A stretch of 42,362 bases of DNA, from NCBI GenBank assembly GCA_023433925.1, contig JAEYTO010000079.1:1-42362 (forward strand). The letters are read 5' to 3'. A program made the position numbers and the translations under genes. Origin of the DNA: Pseudomonadota bacterium. Lineage in GTDB: Bacteria > Desulfobacterota > Desulfovibrionia > Desulfovibrionales > Desulfovibrionaceae. Each line of letters opens with the position of its first letter. Within the stretch, counting starts at the first letter, position 1. Below are positions 14,859-22,006 of this stretch, piece after piece. Below the pieces are notes generated by a model. That model worked only from the letters and a program-made list of their open reading frames with translations. It was not told the DNA's origin and made no database searches.

Positions 14859-15245
14859 TCACCACACCACCCCCACCCCATACTCCCCATAAACCGCATC
14901 CGGCGTTACGACATTCACGCCCTCAACCTTCGCCTGAGCAATGATCATCCGATCGAAAGGGTCCTTGTGCGTGAGCGACAGCGAACCCGCCAAAGCGGCG
15001 TGCTCAAGTGTCACGGGCAGGGGCCGCATGCCTGGATATGCCTTGACTGCCGCCAACAGCGCATCCAGCCCCATGCCCAATTCCAGCTTACCCAGGTTGA
15101 TCTTGAGCGCGATCTCATAGCCGGATACGGCCGAGACAAGTAGCTCACTGCTTTCAATGGCTTTCCGAGCGGTGTCGCTAAGCCTGTTGGGATCGCCGAA
15201 CCACCAGAGGAGCGCGCAGGTGTCCAAGAGCAGCCTAGAGGCCAT
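14859..15245 (-). CDS. vapC: PIN-domain toxin (VapC-like RNase)
   Basis: 128 residues. The four PIN acidic residues are in place: D8 in LLLDTCALLW, E44 in GYEIALKINLGKL, D96 in KDPFDRMIIAQA and D113 in VTPDAVY. Such toxins cleave tRNA or rRNA and are held inactive by the antitoxin encoded just upstream. The ATG at 15243-15245 overlaps the 3' end of the antitoxin by 11 bases, the usual coupling in these operons. It lies in an accessory patch of lower gene density. The toxin group is clear; the exact RNA target cannot be inferred. Confidence 0.9.
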   Translation of the reverse strand: MASRLLLDTCALLWWFGDPNRLSDTARKAIESSELLVSAVSGYEIALKINLGKLELGMGLDALLAAVKAYPGMRPLPVTLEHAALAGSLSLTHKDPFDRMIIAQAKVEGVNVVTPDAVYGEYGVGVVW

Positions 15246-15462
15246 AATACTCATCCGGCAGTGGCTCGTTGAAGTCTTTGGACATCTTGATCTTTCCCGC
15301 GAACAAACCGGCAGGCGGGATGCGCGGCTTCTCCTCCACCGGCACGAGCTTGGCCACGGGCTTGCCGTTGCGGGCGAGGATGACCTCCTCGCCTTCCTCC
15401 ATCTTGGCCACGAGCTGCGAGAGCTGCGTCTTAGCCTCATGCATGTTGACGACCGTTGCCAT
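15235..15462 (-). CDS. vapB: Antitoxin of the Phd/YefM type paired with the PIN toxin
   Basis: 75 residues. The ATG at 15460-15462 is preceded by GGAGGTGG. The N-terminal part (NMHEAKTQLSQLVAKMEEGEEVILARNGKPVAKLVP) is the DNA-binding Phd/YefM fold. The C-terminal tail (about 50-75, ending LPDEYYGL) should be the part that blocks the toxin. It overlaps the toxin gene by 11 bases. A palindrome at 15473-15493, just upstream, is the likely autoregulatory operator. Confidence 0.9.
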   Translation of the reverse strand: MATVVNMHEAKTQLSQLVAKMEEGEEVILARNGKPVAKLVPVEEKPRIPPAGLFAGKIKMSKDFNEPLPDEYYGL

Positions 15463-15472
15463 GGCCACCTCC

Positions 15473-15493
15473 TTGGCTAACCTTGTTAGCCAA
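15473..15493. promoter_or_regulatory. Operator-like palindrome of the toxin-antitoxin pair
   Basis: TTGGCTAA (15473-15480) and TTAGCCAA (15486-15493) are perfect 8-base inverted arms with a 5-base spacer, 11 bases before the antitoxin start and overlapping its ribosome binding site region. Binding of the antitoxin, alone or with toxin, would repress the operon. Confidence 0.7.
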
Positions 15494-15775
15494 CCATAGA
15501 GATTGAACACGCGCAGGTCAAGAAGGAGCTGGACGACAGCAGCCAACTGAATGTCGGGCGTCCTCCCCCCATCAACCCCGCCACTGCCTTTCTCTCGCTC
15601 GCCTCCCGTGCAATAAACCGCACACCAAGTGCAAACCCCTGCATCGCGTATCTTGCACAGCACGCCGCCACGGCTTTCAACGCGTACCTCAATTCACGCT
15701 CAGCCTCTTGTCGGGATTGAAGAACGCGGTCCTGGCATGGCGTCTGCTCCATGGACGCCAAAAGGAGGTGCAATC
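15494..15775. other. Intergenic region without a supported gene
   Basis: The upstream region of the toxin-antitoxin operon (minus) and of the His-rich protein (plus). A minus-strand frame through GRYALKAVAA-like text has no start signal. It may be old gene debris. No clear -35/-10 pair could be assigned. Confidence 0.3.
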
Positions 15776-16051
15776 GTGCGCATTCTGCTGATCACACTCA
15801 CGCTGACGTTCGCCCTTGTGTCCCTCGGCGCGGCTCCGGCCTTCGCCGACAAGGTCGTCATCGTCAACAATAGCTGTGATCACGATGACCGCTATCGTCA
15901 TTCAGAGCACAAGCGCTGGAAGAAACACAACAAACCCCACGAGTATCGAGAAGTACGCCACAAACGCGATAACCGCGGGCATGGACCGGCGCACGGCCAT
16001 TTCGTGGCCGTGGGCGGTCCGACGTTCGGCTTCTGGATGAGCGGCCGCTAG
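15776..16051 (+). CDS. Small exported His-rich protein
   Basis: 91 residues. The start is the GTG at 15776, which has AAAGGAGGTG at ideal distance; upstream ATGs in the frame lack this. A signal peptide (MRILLITLTLTFALVSLGAAPAFA) is followed by a short mature protein dense in His, Arg, Lys and Asp (DHDDRYRHSEHKRWKKH) and a hydrophobic end (GGPTFGFWMSGR). The His clusters could bind metal ions in the periplasm. I do not know the family. Confidence 0.7.
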   Translation: MRILLITLTLTFALVSLGAAPAFADKVVIVNNSCDHDDRYRHSEHKRWKKHNKPHEYREVRHKRDNRGHGPAHGHFVAVGGPTFGFWMSGR

Positions 16052-16243
16052 GCCGGGAGGGGGCGGCGCGGGCCGCCCTCCTTTTCACGCACGAGCCACC
16101 CAGCCGATCCCGCCGCAACTTTTCCAGGCCGCACGCGCATCATGCATGCGCCCGCCAGAGCGACACGCCCCCAAAACCGCTCCCGCCCCGTGACGGACCG
16201 CCCATGCCCTGCTACGCTGGTTCCCAAAACAAGGAGCCGCCCC

Positions 16244-16651
16244 ATGGCCAGCCAAATATTCGTGAACCTGCCGGTCAAGGACCTGGAAAAATCCCGCGAC
16301 TTCTTCACCAGGCTCGGCTTCAGCTTCAACCAGCAATTCAGCGACGAAAAGGCCGCCTGCCTGATCATCGGCGACAACATCTTCGCCATGCTCCTGACCG
16401 AGCCCTTCTTCAAGAACTTCACCAGGAAGGACATCGCCGACGCGACCAAGAGCACGGAAGTCCTGATCGCCATCGACGCCGACAGCAGGGAGGGCGTGGA
16501 CGACATGGTGAGCAAAGCCCGGAAGGCCGGCGGCACGGTCGCCATGGAGCCCATGGACCACGGCTGGATGTACGCGCACGGCTTCGCCGACCTGGATGGG
16601 CACCAATGGGAGGTCATATACATGGACAGGGACGCCATCGCCATGGATTGA
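16244..16651 (+). CDS. Glyoxalase/VOC-superfamily protein
   Basis: 135 residues. The ATG at 16244 is preceded by AAGGAG. The N-terminus IFVNLPVKDLEKSRDFFTRLGFSF is the typical first VOC beta-alpha-beta unit, and the C-terminus DLDGHQWEVIYMD carries the expected metal-ligand region. The length matches a single-chain two-module VOC protein of the lactoylglutathione-lyase-like type. The substrate is unknown. It stands alone. Confidence 0.9.
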   Translation: MASQIFVNLPVKDLEKSRDFFTRLGFSFNQQFSDEKAACLIIGDNIFAMLLTEPFFKNFTRKDIADATKSTEVLIAIDADSREGVDDMVSKARKAGGTVAMEPMDHGWMYAHGFADLDGHQWEVIYMDRDAIAMD

Positions 16652-16762
16652 GCGCCGCGATCAAGCGCCCTCAACCCCGAGGAGTGCGCCGAATCGCTCG
16701 TCCATGCGGGACAAGGCCCTGGGGAAGATCAAGGCGCTGGCGGAAGGCAGGCCCGGACGGCA

Positions 16763-16945
16763 TCACCCGAAATACATGTCCAGTCCCGCCATGGCCCCGC
16801 TCAGCACGGCCACGCGCACGAGGAAGTGCACGGCCAGCGCCTTCTTCTCCTCGCCCTCCACGCGCCCGCGCTTGAGCATGTACTCGAACAGGCTGACCGC
16901 GAGGCCCATGACCAGAAAGACCTGGATGATGCTCACCCACATCAT
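16763..16945 (-). CDS. Small membrane protein
   Basis: 60 residues with two hydrophobic helices (about 3-22 and 38-58) separated by a charged turn (KRGRVEGEEKK). The ATG at 16943-16945 has CGGAG about ten bases upstream. Function unknown; the size and layout fit small inner-membrane proteins. It is convergent with the VOC gene. Confidence 0.55.
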   Translation of the reverse strand: MMWVSIIQVFLVMGLAVSLFEYMLKRGRVEGEEKKALAVHFLVRVAVLSGAMAGLDMYFG

Positions 16946-17246
16946 GTCGAAACTCCGGGAATTACAGGCATGAATCCGAACCGCTCGGGACGAGATTATG
17001 GGTGATCGCCTGTCAAGGCAAGGTCCTGAGCGGACGCAGCAATCCTCACGGACTCATGCCCTTCGGTTCGCGCCAGCATCGCCTGGCCACGCCTCTCTAA
17101 AAGCTTATGTTGAAAACGGGACGCTTCAGCGTATGAGCTGAGGAGAGCTGCCCCGTGGCCACGACAGGCCTTATCCGATGCATTCCATCTGGAGCAGTGC
17201 CCGGCGGCGACACGCATGTCCGGGAACACAACAGCGAGAAAAGCAT
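16946..17246. other. Intergenic region without a supported gene
   Basis: It separates the small membrane protein (minus) from the hybrid kinase (plus) and should contain both promoters. Sequence composition is ordinary. I see no operator, repeat or small gene. Confidence 0.35.
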
Positions 17247-18788
17247 ATGATACGGATTCGGGTGGTGGGCTCGGTGTGGCGGCGATTGTTCGTTGCGGTC
17301 CTGGCCGTCGGTCTTGCCGCTATCCTGCGGTTCAGCTTCGTGGGACCTCACGAAGCGCGCGCCCTGTTCGTGACATTCTATCCCGCGGTCATGCTCGCCT
17401 CCTTGGCTGGAGGGCTGCACGGCGGCCTGCTGGCGACGGTCCTCTCGGCCTTCCTGACCGTCTTGTGGCTGCCTCCCACTGGTTTCTTCCGCCTCGACGA
17501 CACCGTCAGCATGATAGGCCTGGGGATTTTCACTCTCAACGGCGTCGTGATCTCCTACCTTGTCGAGGCGCTGTACCGCGCCATGGCCCAGGCCGAAACG
17601 GCGAGCAAGGCCAAGTCCGACTTCCTGGCCAACATGAGCCATGAGCTGCGCACGCCCATGAACGGCATCCTAGGCTCCATCGAGCTGGCGCTCATGAGGG
17701 AGCTTTCCCCTGTCGTGCGCAGCCATCTGGAGACCGGCAAGCAGTCGGCGCTGCACCTGCTCGACATCCTGAACGACGTTCTCGACCTGTCCAGGATCGA
17801 GGCCGGCAGGTTCGAATTGCAGCCCCGTCCCTTCGAACTCGACAGGCTCGTGGCCGACGTCGTGGGAACCCTTGCGAGCATCGCCACGCGGAAAGGCCTG
17901 GACTTGCGCCACGGCATCGATCCGGAAGTGCCGTCGCGGCTTATGGGCGATGCGGTCCGCCTGCGGCAGATACTCATGAACCTCATCGGCAACGCCCTCA
18001 AGTTCACCGGGCATGGGCGCATCCTGGTCAATGTGGAAGGCGCGGGACAGACGAGCGACGGCCGCGTCCGGGTGCGCTTCACGGTGCGCGACACGGGCAT
18101 CGGGATTCCGCCGGACAGCCTGGGGCGCATCTTCGAGAGCTTTTCCAGGGAGAGCGGCGCCACGCAGGCCAAATACGGCGGCACGGGGCTGGGGCTGGCC
18201 ATCTCCAAGCGTCTCGTGGAGATGATGGGCGGCGACATCTGGGTGGAAAGCGTCCCCAACCAAGGTTCCTGCTTCTACTTCACGGCCCTGTTCGATAAGG
18301 CCGATACGGTCGGCACGGTCGGGAAACTGGCGAAGCCCAAGGAGAAGGCTTGGCCGAAAGCCGCGGCCGAGCTCGCGCCGGGGCTGAGAATCCTGCTGGC
18401 CGAGGACAACGAGATCAACCGGCTCGTCGCCGTGGATCTGCTCCAAGCCAAGGGCCATCGGGTCAAGGCCGTGGAAAACGGCGAGCAAGCCCTTGCGGCC
18501 CTGCGGCGCGAGACCTTCGACCTGGTGCTCATGGACGTGCGCATGCCGGTCATGGACGGCGAGGAGGCCACACGGGCCATTCGGGAAGGGCAAGCCGGCG
18601 ACCCCGGCATTCCCATCGTGGCCCTGACCGCCCATGCCCTCACGGGAGACCGCGAGCGATTCCTGGCCGCGGGCATGGACGACTATATCTCCAAGCCCTT
18701 TGACCCGGACGAGCTGGAGCGGACGATCGCGCGCGTGCTCGTGAAAAGGGACAGGCCGTCCGGCGCGCAGCGCCGCTCAGACTGCTGA
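17247..18788 (+). CDS. Membrane hybrid histidine kinase with receiver domain
   Basis: 513 residues from the ATG at 17247 (GAGAAAA upstream). The N-terminal four hydrophobic helices (about 10-105) look like the DUF4118/KdpD-type membrane module. A HisKA domain follows (H132 in SHELRTPMNG), then the ATPase domain (NLIGNALKFT, DTGIGIPP, GGTGLGLAIS) and a C-terminal receiver domain (D430 in VLMDVRMPVMDG). It autophosphorylates and passes phosphate to its own receiver, presumably on to a separate phosphotransfer protein not in this window. The stop codon and last residues (SDC) lie inside the start of a family A repeat, so the natural C-terminus may have been replaced. Confidence 0.93.
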   Translation: MIRIRVVGSVWRRLFVAVLAVGLAAILRFSFVGPHEARALFVTFYPAVMLASLAGGLHGGLLATVLSAFLTVLWLPPTGFFRLDDTVSMIGLGIFTLNGVVISYLVEALYRAMAQAETASKAKSDFLANMSHELRTPMNGILGSIELALMRELSPVVRSHLETGKQSALHLLDILNDVLDLSRIEAGRFELQPRPFELDRLVADVVGTLASIATRKGLDLRHGIDPEVPSRLMGDAVRLRQILMNLIGNALKFTGHGRILVNVEGAGQTSDGRVRVRFTVRDTGIGIPPDSLGRIFESFSRESGATQAKYGGTGLGLAISKRLVEMMGGDIWVESVPNQGSCFYFTALFDKADTVGTVGKLAKPKEKAWPKAAAELAPGLRILLAEDNEINRLVAVDLLQAKGHRVKAVENGEQALAALRRETFDLVLMDVRMPVMDGEEATRAIREGQAGDPGIPIVALTAHALTGDRERFLAAGMDDYISKPFDPDELERTIARVLVKRDRPSGAQRRSDC

Positions 18789-18976
18789 CAAACCAGTTTT
18801 TTGCGAAAGAGGCCCCTTTTTGCAAAAAGGGGCCTCTCTCGCGCTCTCTCCACCAAAAACTTTTGATATTATTTCGGCATATTGCCGGGTGACGCAGTTG
18901 AGGAACGGGGTTCCAAGGGGGCCGCGCCCCCTTGGCCGCCGGAGGCTGCATAAAACGACCTTTGTCAATGATCTGG
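18778..18976 (+). repeat. Family A intergenic repeat, copy 2
   Basis: This is the most complete copy. CAGACTGCTGACAAAC is followed by the hairpin 18803-18842 (19 positions, one mismatch, loop GC), then TTTTGATATTATTTCGGCATATTGCCG, then the GC-rich block and a tail ending TTTGTCAATGAT. It begins inside the last codons of the hybrid kinase gene. Its orientation to the upstream gene is the same as in copies 1 and 3. Confidence 0.88.
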
Positions 18977-19047
18977 GCGGCGCGTAGCGCCGCCCGCCGC
19001 AAGGCCTGGCCCTTCGAGGAGCCGCGCGGGCGGTTGCGCCGCCCGGC

Positions 19048-19665
19048 TCAGCACTGGTCCCGCGAACCGACCCTGCGCCCGTGGGTCGCGACCCGGTAGG
19101 CGTACAGGCCGATAATGGCCACGAGCACGAGGTTGGAGGCGGGATTGATCCAGTCCTCGACCAGCGCGTAGCGCTCTTCGAGCAGGTAGCCGGCCGCGGC
19201 GAGCAGGCCTGTCCAGATCGAGGTGCCCAGGGTCGAGTAGGCCAGGAGGCGGCCAAACGGCATGGCGTTGATGCCGGCCGGCACGGATATGAGCGTGCGC
19301 ACCCCCGGCACGAGCCGCCCGAGGAAGACCGCCTTGGCGCCGTGGCGCGTGAACCATGCGTCGGCCTTGTCCACGTCCTCCGGGGTCAGAGTCAGCCAGC
19401 GTCCGTGGCGCGCGGTCAGGCAGCGCAGCCGCGCCAGGCTGTACCAGCGGCCGATTTGATACCACAGGAGCGCGCCCGCGAGCGACCCGGCCGTGCCGGC
19501 GGCCACCATGGGCAGGAAGGCCAGCTCGCCCCGCGCGGCCGTGAACCCGGCCAGGGGCATGATCAGCTCCGAGGGAATGGGCGGAAAGACGTTTTCCGCG
19601 AACATGAGCAGGGCTATGCCCAGATAGCCGGTCTGCTCCACCAGGCCAGTGATCCAGTCGAACAT
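19048..19665 (-). CDS. DedA-family membrane protein
   Basis: 205 residues from the ATG at 19663-19665 (GGAGG upstream). Features of the DedA/SNARE-associated family are present: ENVFPPIPSEL near the N-terminus, GTAGSLAGALLWYQIGR, then FTRHGAKAVFLGRLVPGVRTLISVPAG and a last helix. These proteins are lipid scramblase/flippase-like, and members recycle undecaprenyl phosphate or affect proton motive force. There are four to five membrane segments. It lies downstream of a minus-strand hybrid kinase with 243 bases between them. Confidence 0.92.
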   Translation of the reverse strand: MFDWITGLVEQTGYLGIALLMFAENVFPPIPSELIMPLAGFTAARGELAFLPMVAAGTAGSLAGALLWYQIGRWYSLARLRCLTARHGRWLTLTPEDVDKADAWFTRHGAKAVFLGRLVPGVRTLISVPAGINAMPFGRLLAYSTLGTSIWTGLLAAAGYLLEERYALVEDWINPASNLVLVAIIGLYAYRVATHGRRVGSRDQC

Positions 19666-19908
19666 GACGCCTCCGCTGTCGTGCGCCGGCCGAAAGGGCA
19701 AGCACGCGCCAGGATAGCCTAAGCCGGGGCCGGAGCAAAGCGCGGCGGCGCGATGGGATGCGGGCCGGACCGGGTCGTGGGGAGCCGGGGGCGGGATGAG
19801 CGGGCCAGAGCGCCCGGATGGGGCTTTGCCGCCGTCGGCCGGCGGATCGGCGGCGGATCGGCGGCGGAATGCCGGCCGAGCCCGGAGCCGAATGAGGCCG
19901 CGTCCGCC

Positions 19909-21354
19909 TCAACCGCCTTGCGGCGGCTGGACGGCTCGGCCCCGCATCGCGCGCAGGTCCGCGATGCGGGCGAGCACGCGGTCGAACTCCGCCAGGTCGA
20001 TGGGCTTGGGAATGTAATCGTCCATGCCCGCGGCCAGGAAGCGCTCGCGGTCCCCGCGCTGGGCATGGGCGGTCAGGGCCACGATGGGCACCCGCGGGTC
20101 CACGCCCGGCGGCGGGGAGCGCCTGATGACCCTGGTGGCCTCCTCGCCGTCCATGTCCGGCATGCGCGCATCCATGAGCACCAGGTCGAAGGTCTCGCGC
20201 CCCAGGGCCTCGATGGCCTGGCGGCCGCTGTCCACGCTTTTGACCAGGTGCCCCCTGGCCTTGAGGAGCTCCTCGGCCAGGAGCCTGTTGATGTCGTTGT
20301 CCTCGGCCAGCAGGACCTTGAGCCGGCCGGGCGCGATGGCCCCAGCCGGGACGGCCTCGCCCGGAGCCCTGCGCCCGCCGGCCACGGGCTCCAGGTAGAC
20401 GCCGAAGGAGAAGGCGCTGCCCTGGCCCTGCTCGCTCTGGACCCGCAGGCGGCCGCCCATGCGCTCCACGAGATGCCGGCTGATGGACAGGCCCAGACCC
20501 GTCCCGCCGTGCCTGGCGCTGGCCATGGCCTGGACAAAGGGATCGAAGATGGTCTCCAGCTTGCCCGGCGGGATGCCGATGCCCGTGTCGCGGACCGTGG
20601 CCAGGATGCGCACCTGCTCCTCCCGGAGGCCTTCGATGAGCCTGCCCTGCCACTGGGTTGGGCCCTCCACGGACACCTTGATCTCGACCTCCCCCTGGTC
20701 CGTGAACTTGAGGGCGTTGCTCAAGAGGTTCACGAAAATCTGGCGCAGCCTGCCCTCGTCGCCGCGCAGGGTAGCGGGCAGGCGCGGGTCGATGCGCGTG
20801 CGGAAGGCGAGCCCCTTGCGGCCGGCCTCCATGGCCATGGTCCTGAACAGATTGTCGAGCATGGCCCGCGGGTCGAACTCGGCCTTGTGGAGCTCGAAGC
20901 GGCCGGATTCGATCTTGGACAGGTCGAGGATGTCGTTGATGATTTCCAGCAAGTGCCGAGCCGACTGCCTGATCAGCACGAGGTACTCGCCGGCCTTGGC
21001 CGGGCTCATGAGCGCAAGCTCGGTCAGGCCCATGATGCCGTTCATGGGCGTGCGCAGCTCATGGCTCATGTTGGCCAGGAACGCGCTTTTGGCCCGATTG
21101 GCCGCCTCGGCGGCCTCCTTGGCCCGGAGCAGCTCGGCCTCCAGCTCCTTGAGCCCGGTGGCGTCGAGGCCGGCGGACAACGCGGGCTCCACATGCAGTC
21201 CGCTGACAGCCAGACCCGAGGATCCTTCGCGCGGCCCCTCCTCGCAGGCCTTTGTCACGGACCGCGCGGGGCGGCACCCGGCATCGGCAAGCCGCCCACG
21301 CAGGAGGTCCAGCTCCTCCAGGAGCTGCTCCCGAGTCTTGTGCTCGTCTTTCAT
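19909..21354 (-). CDS. Soluble hybrid histidine kinase with receiver domain
   Basis: 481 residues from the ATG at 21352-21354; a longer frame runs into family B copy 2 and is not credible. After a short helical N-terminus with no sensor domain (about 1-80) come HisKA (H98 in SHELRTPMNG), an ATPase domain (NLLSNALKFT, DTGIGIPP, GGTGLGLSIS) and a receiver (D395 in VLMDARMPDMDG). It is closely similar in design to the membrane hybrid kinase at 17247, and the two may be paralogues. Its signal must come from a partner protein or its helical linker. It lies upstream of the DedA gene. Confidence 0.92.
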   Translation of the reverse strand: MKDEHKTREQLLEELDLLRGRLADAGCRPARSVTKACEEGPREGSSGLAVSGLHVEPALSAGLDATGLKELEAELLRAKEAAEAANRAKSAFLANMSHELRTPMNGIMGLTELALMSPAKAGEYLVLIRQSARHLLEIINDILDLSKIESGRFELHKAEFDPRAMLDNLFRTMAMEAGRKGLAFRTRIDPRLPATLRGDEGRLRQIFVNLLSNALKFTDQGEVEIKVSVEGPTQWQGRLIEGLREEQVRILATVRDTGIGIPPGKLETIFDPFVQAMASARHGGTGLGLSISRHLVERMGGRLRVQSEQGQGSAFSFGVYLEPVAGGRRAPGEAVPAGAIAPGRLKVLLAEDNDINRLLAEELLKARGHLVKSVDSGRQAIEALGRETFDLVLMDARMPDMDGEEATRVIRRSPPPGVDPRVPIVALTAHAQRGDRERFLAAGMDDYIPKPIDLAEFDRVLARIADLRAMRGRAVQPPQGG

Positions 21355-21480
21355 GATCGTCTCGATGCGGCCACGCCCCAGTGCCCTGTCCGTCCGCCGG
21401 ATGCGCGCAAGACGGGTCGGCGGGGCTGCCTGAGTAATGGGCGATAAGGCCTTGAGCCTCCGCGGCAACCGAAAGGATTT

Positions 21481-21605
21481 GAGCATCTTGCTTTTAAAAA
21501 TGCTCTGCAAGCCATGCGTCGGCATGGCTTGCCGCCGCGTGGGCGTAGGCGCAATTCACTTGCGCCGTCAACTCCGGACCGAGCGTCTCAAAGTCAAACT
21601 GCTCT
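21481..21605 (-). repeat. Family B multi-hairpin repeat, copy 2
   Basis: The 11-bp stem GCAAGCCATGC / GCATGGCTTGC is identical to copy 1. The GGCGCAA / TTGCGCC stem is kept while its loop differs (TTCAC against TCCGC). It lies 127 bases upstream of the soluble hybrid kinase start; copy 1 lies 138 bases upstream of the response regulator start, in the same orientation. Confidence 0.85.
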
Positions 21606-22006
21606 AAAGATTTGCGAGAACCGGCGGCCCGTCTCCACCCACCAATAGTTGTATTATCATGCCGTATTATCACCAGAATTGCAATGCTGCTGCCTTCACA
21701 TGCCTGGGCGGATAATCTGCGGGCCTCCATTCATGGATGCGCGGCATGGCCGGCCGACGGCCCAGCCATGCGCGAGAGCGAGGGGGCATGCGCGGCAATG
21801 CCGGACGTTATGTTTTCATGCCTGTTTCCCATGGGCGGCGCGCTCGGCAACAAGACGACCTACGTCATGTGTGCTCCAGGCCGCTCCCTGGCCGGATTAT
21901 TGCGTTTACGTCGCGGGCCGGTTAGTATTCCGCATTTCAGCCTATCCTAATTGAATCTGTATGCAACCGTCATGGGCTTCGCCTGTGCGCGTCCGGAGAA
22001 CTGAAC
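21606..22006. other. Intergenic region, AT-richer, promoter area of the sulfatase-fold gene
   Basis: No gene is supported. TGGCCGGATTATTGC (21889-21903) has the spacing of a sigma54 promoter with two mismatches in the -24 box and lies about 105 bases before the GTG start at 22007. Otherwise I see no structured element. Confidence 0.35.

Noticed and set aside
15486..15773. Minus-strand frame upstream of the toxin-antitoxin pair as a gene
   Set aside because: No ribosome binding site, it crosses the antitoxin operator, and the sequence has no consistent protein pattern.
19843..19872. Tandem GGATCGGCGGC repeats between the DedA and kinase genes
   Set aside because: Only about two and a half short GC-rich units; no evidence of function and expected by chance in such DNA.
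19909..21525. Longer version of the soluble hybrid kinase starting in the repeat
   Set aside because: The extra N-terminus would be translated from family B DNA; the ATG at 21354 begins the protein-like sequence.
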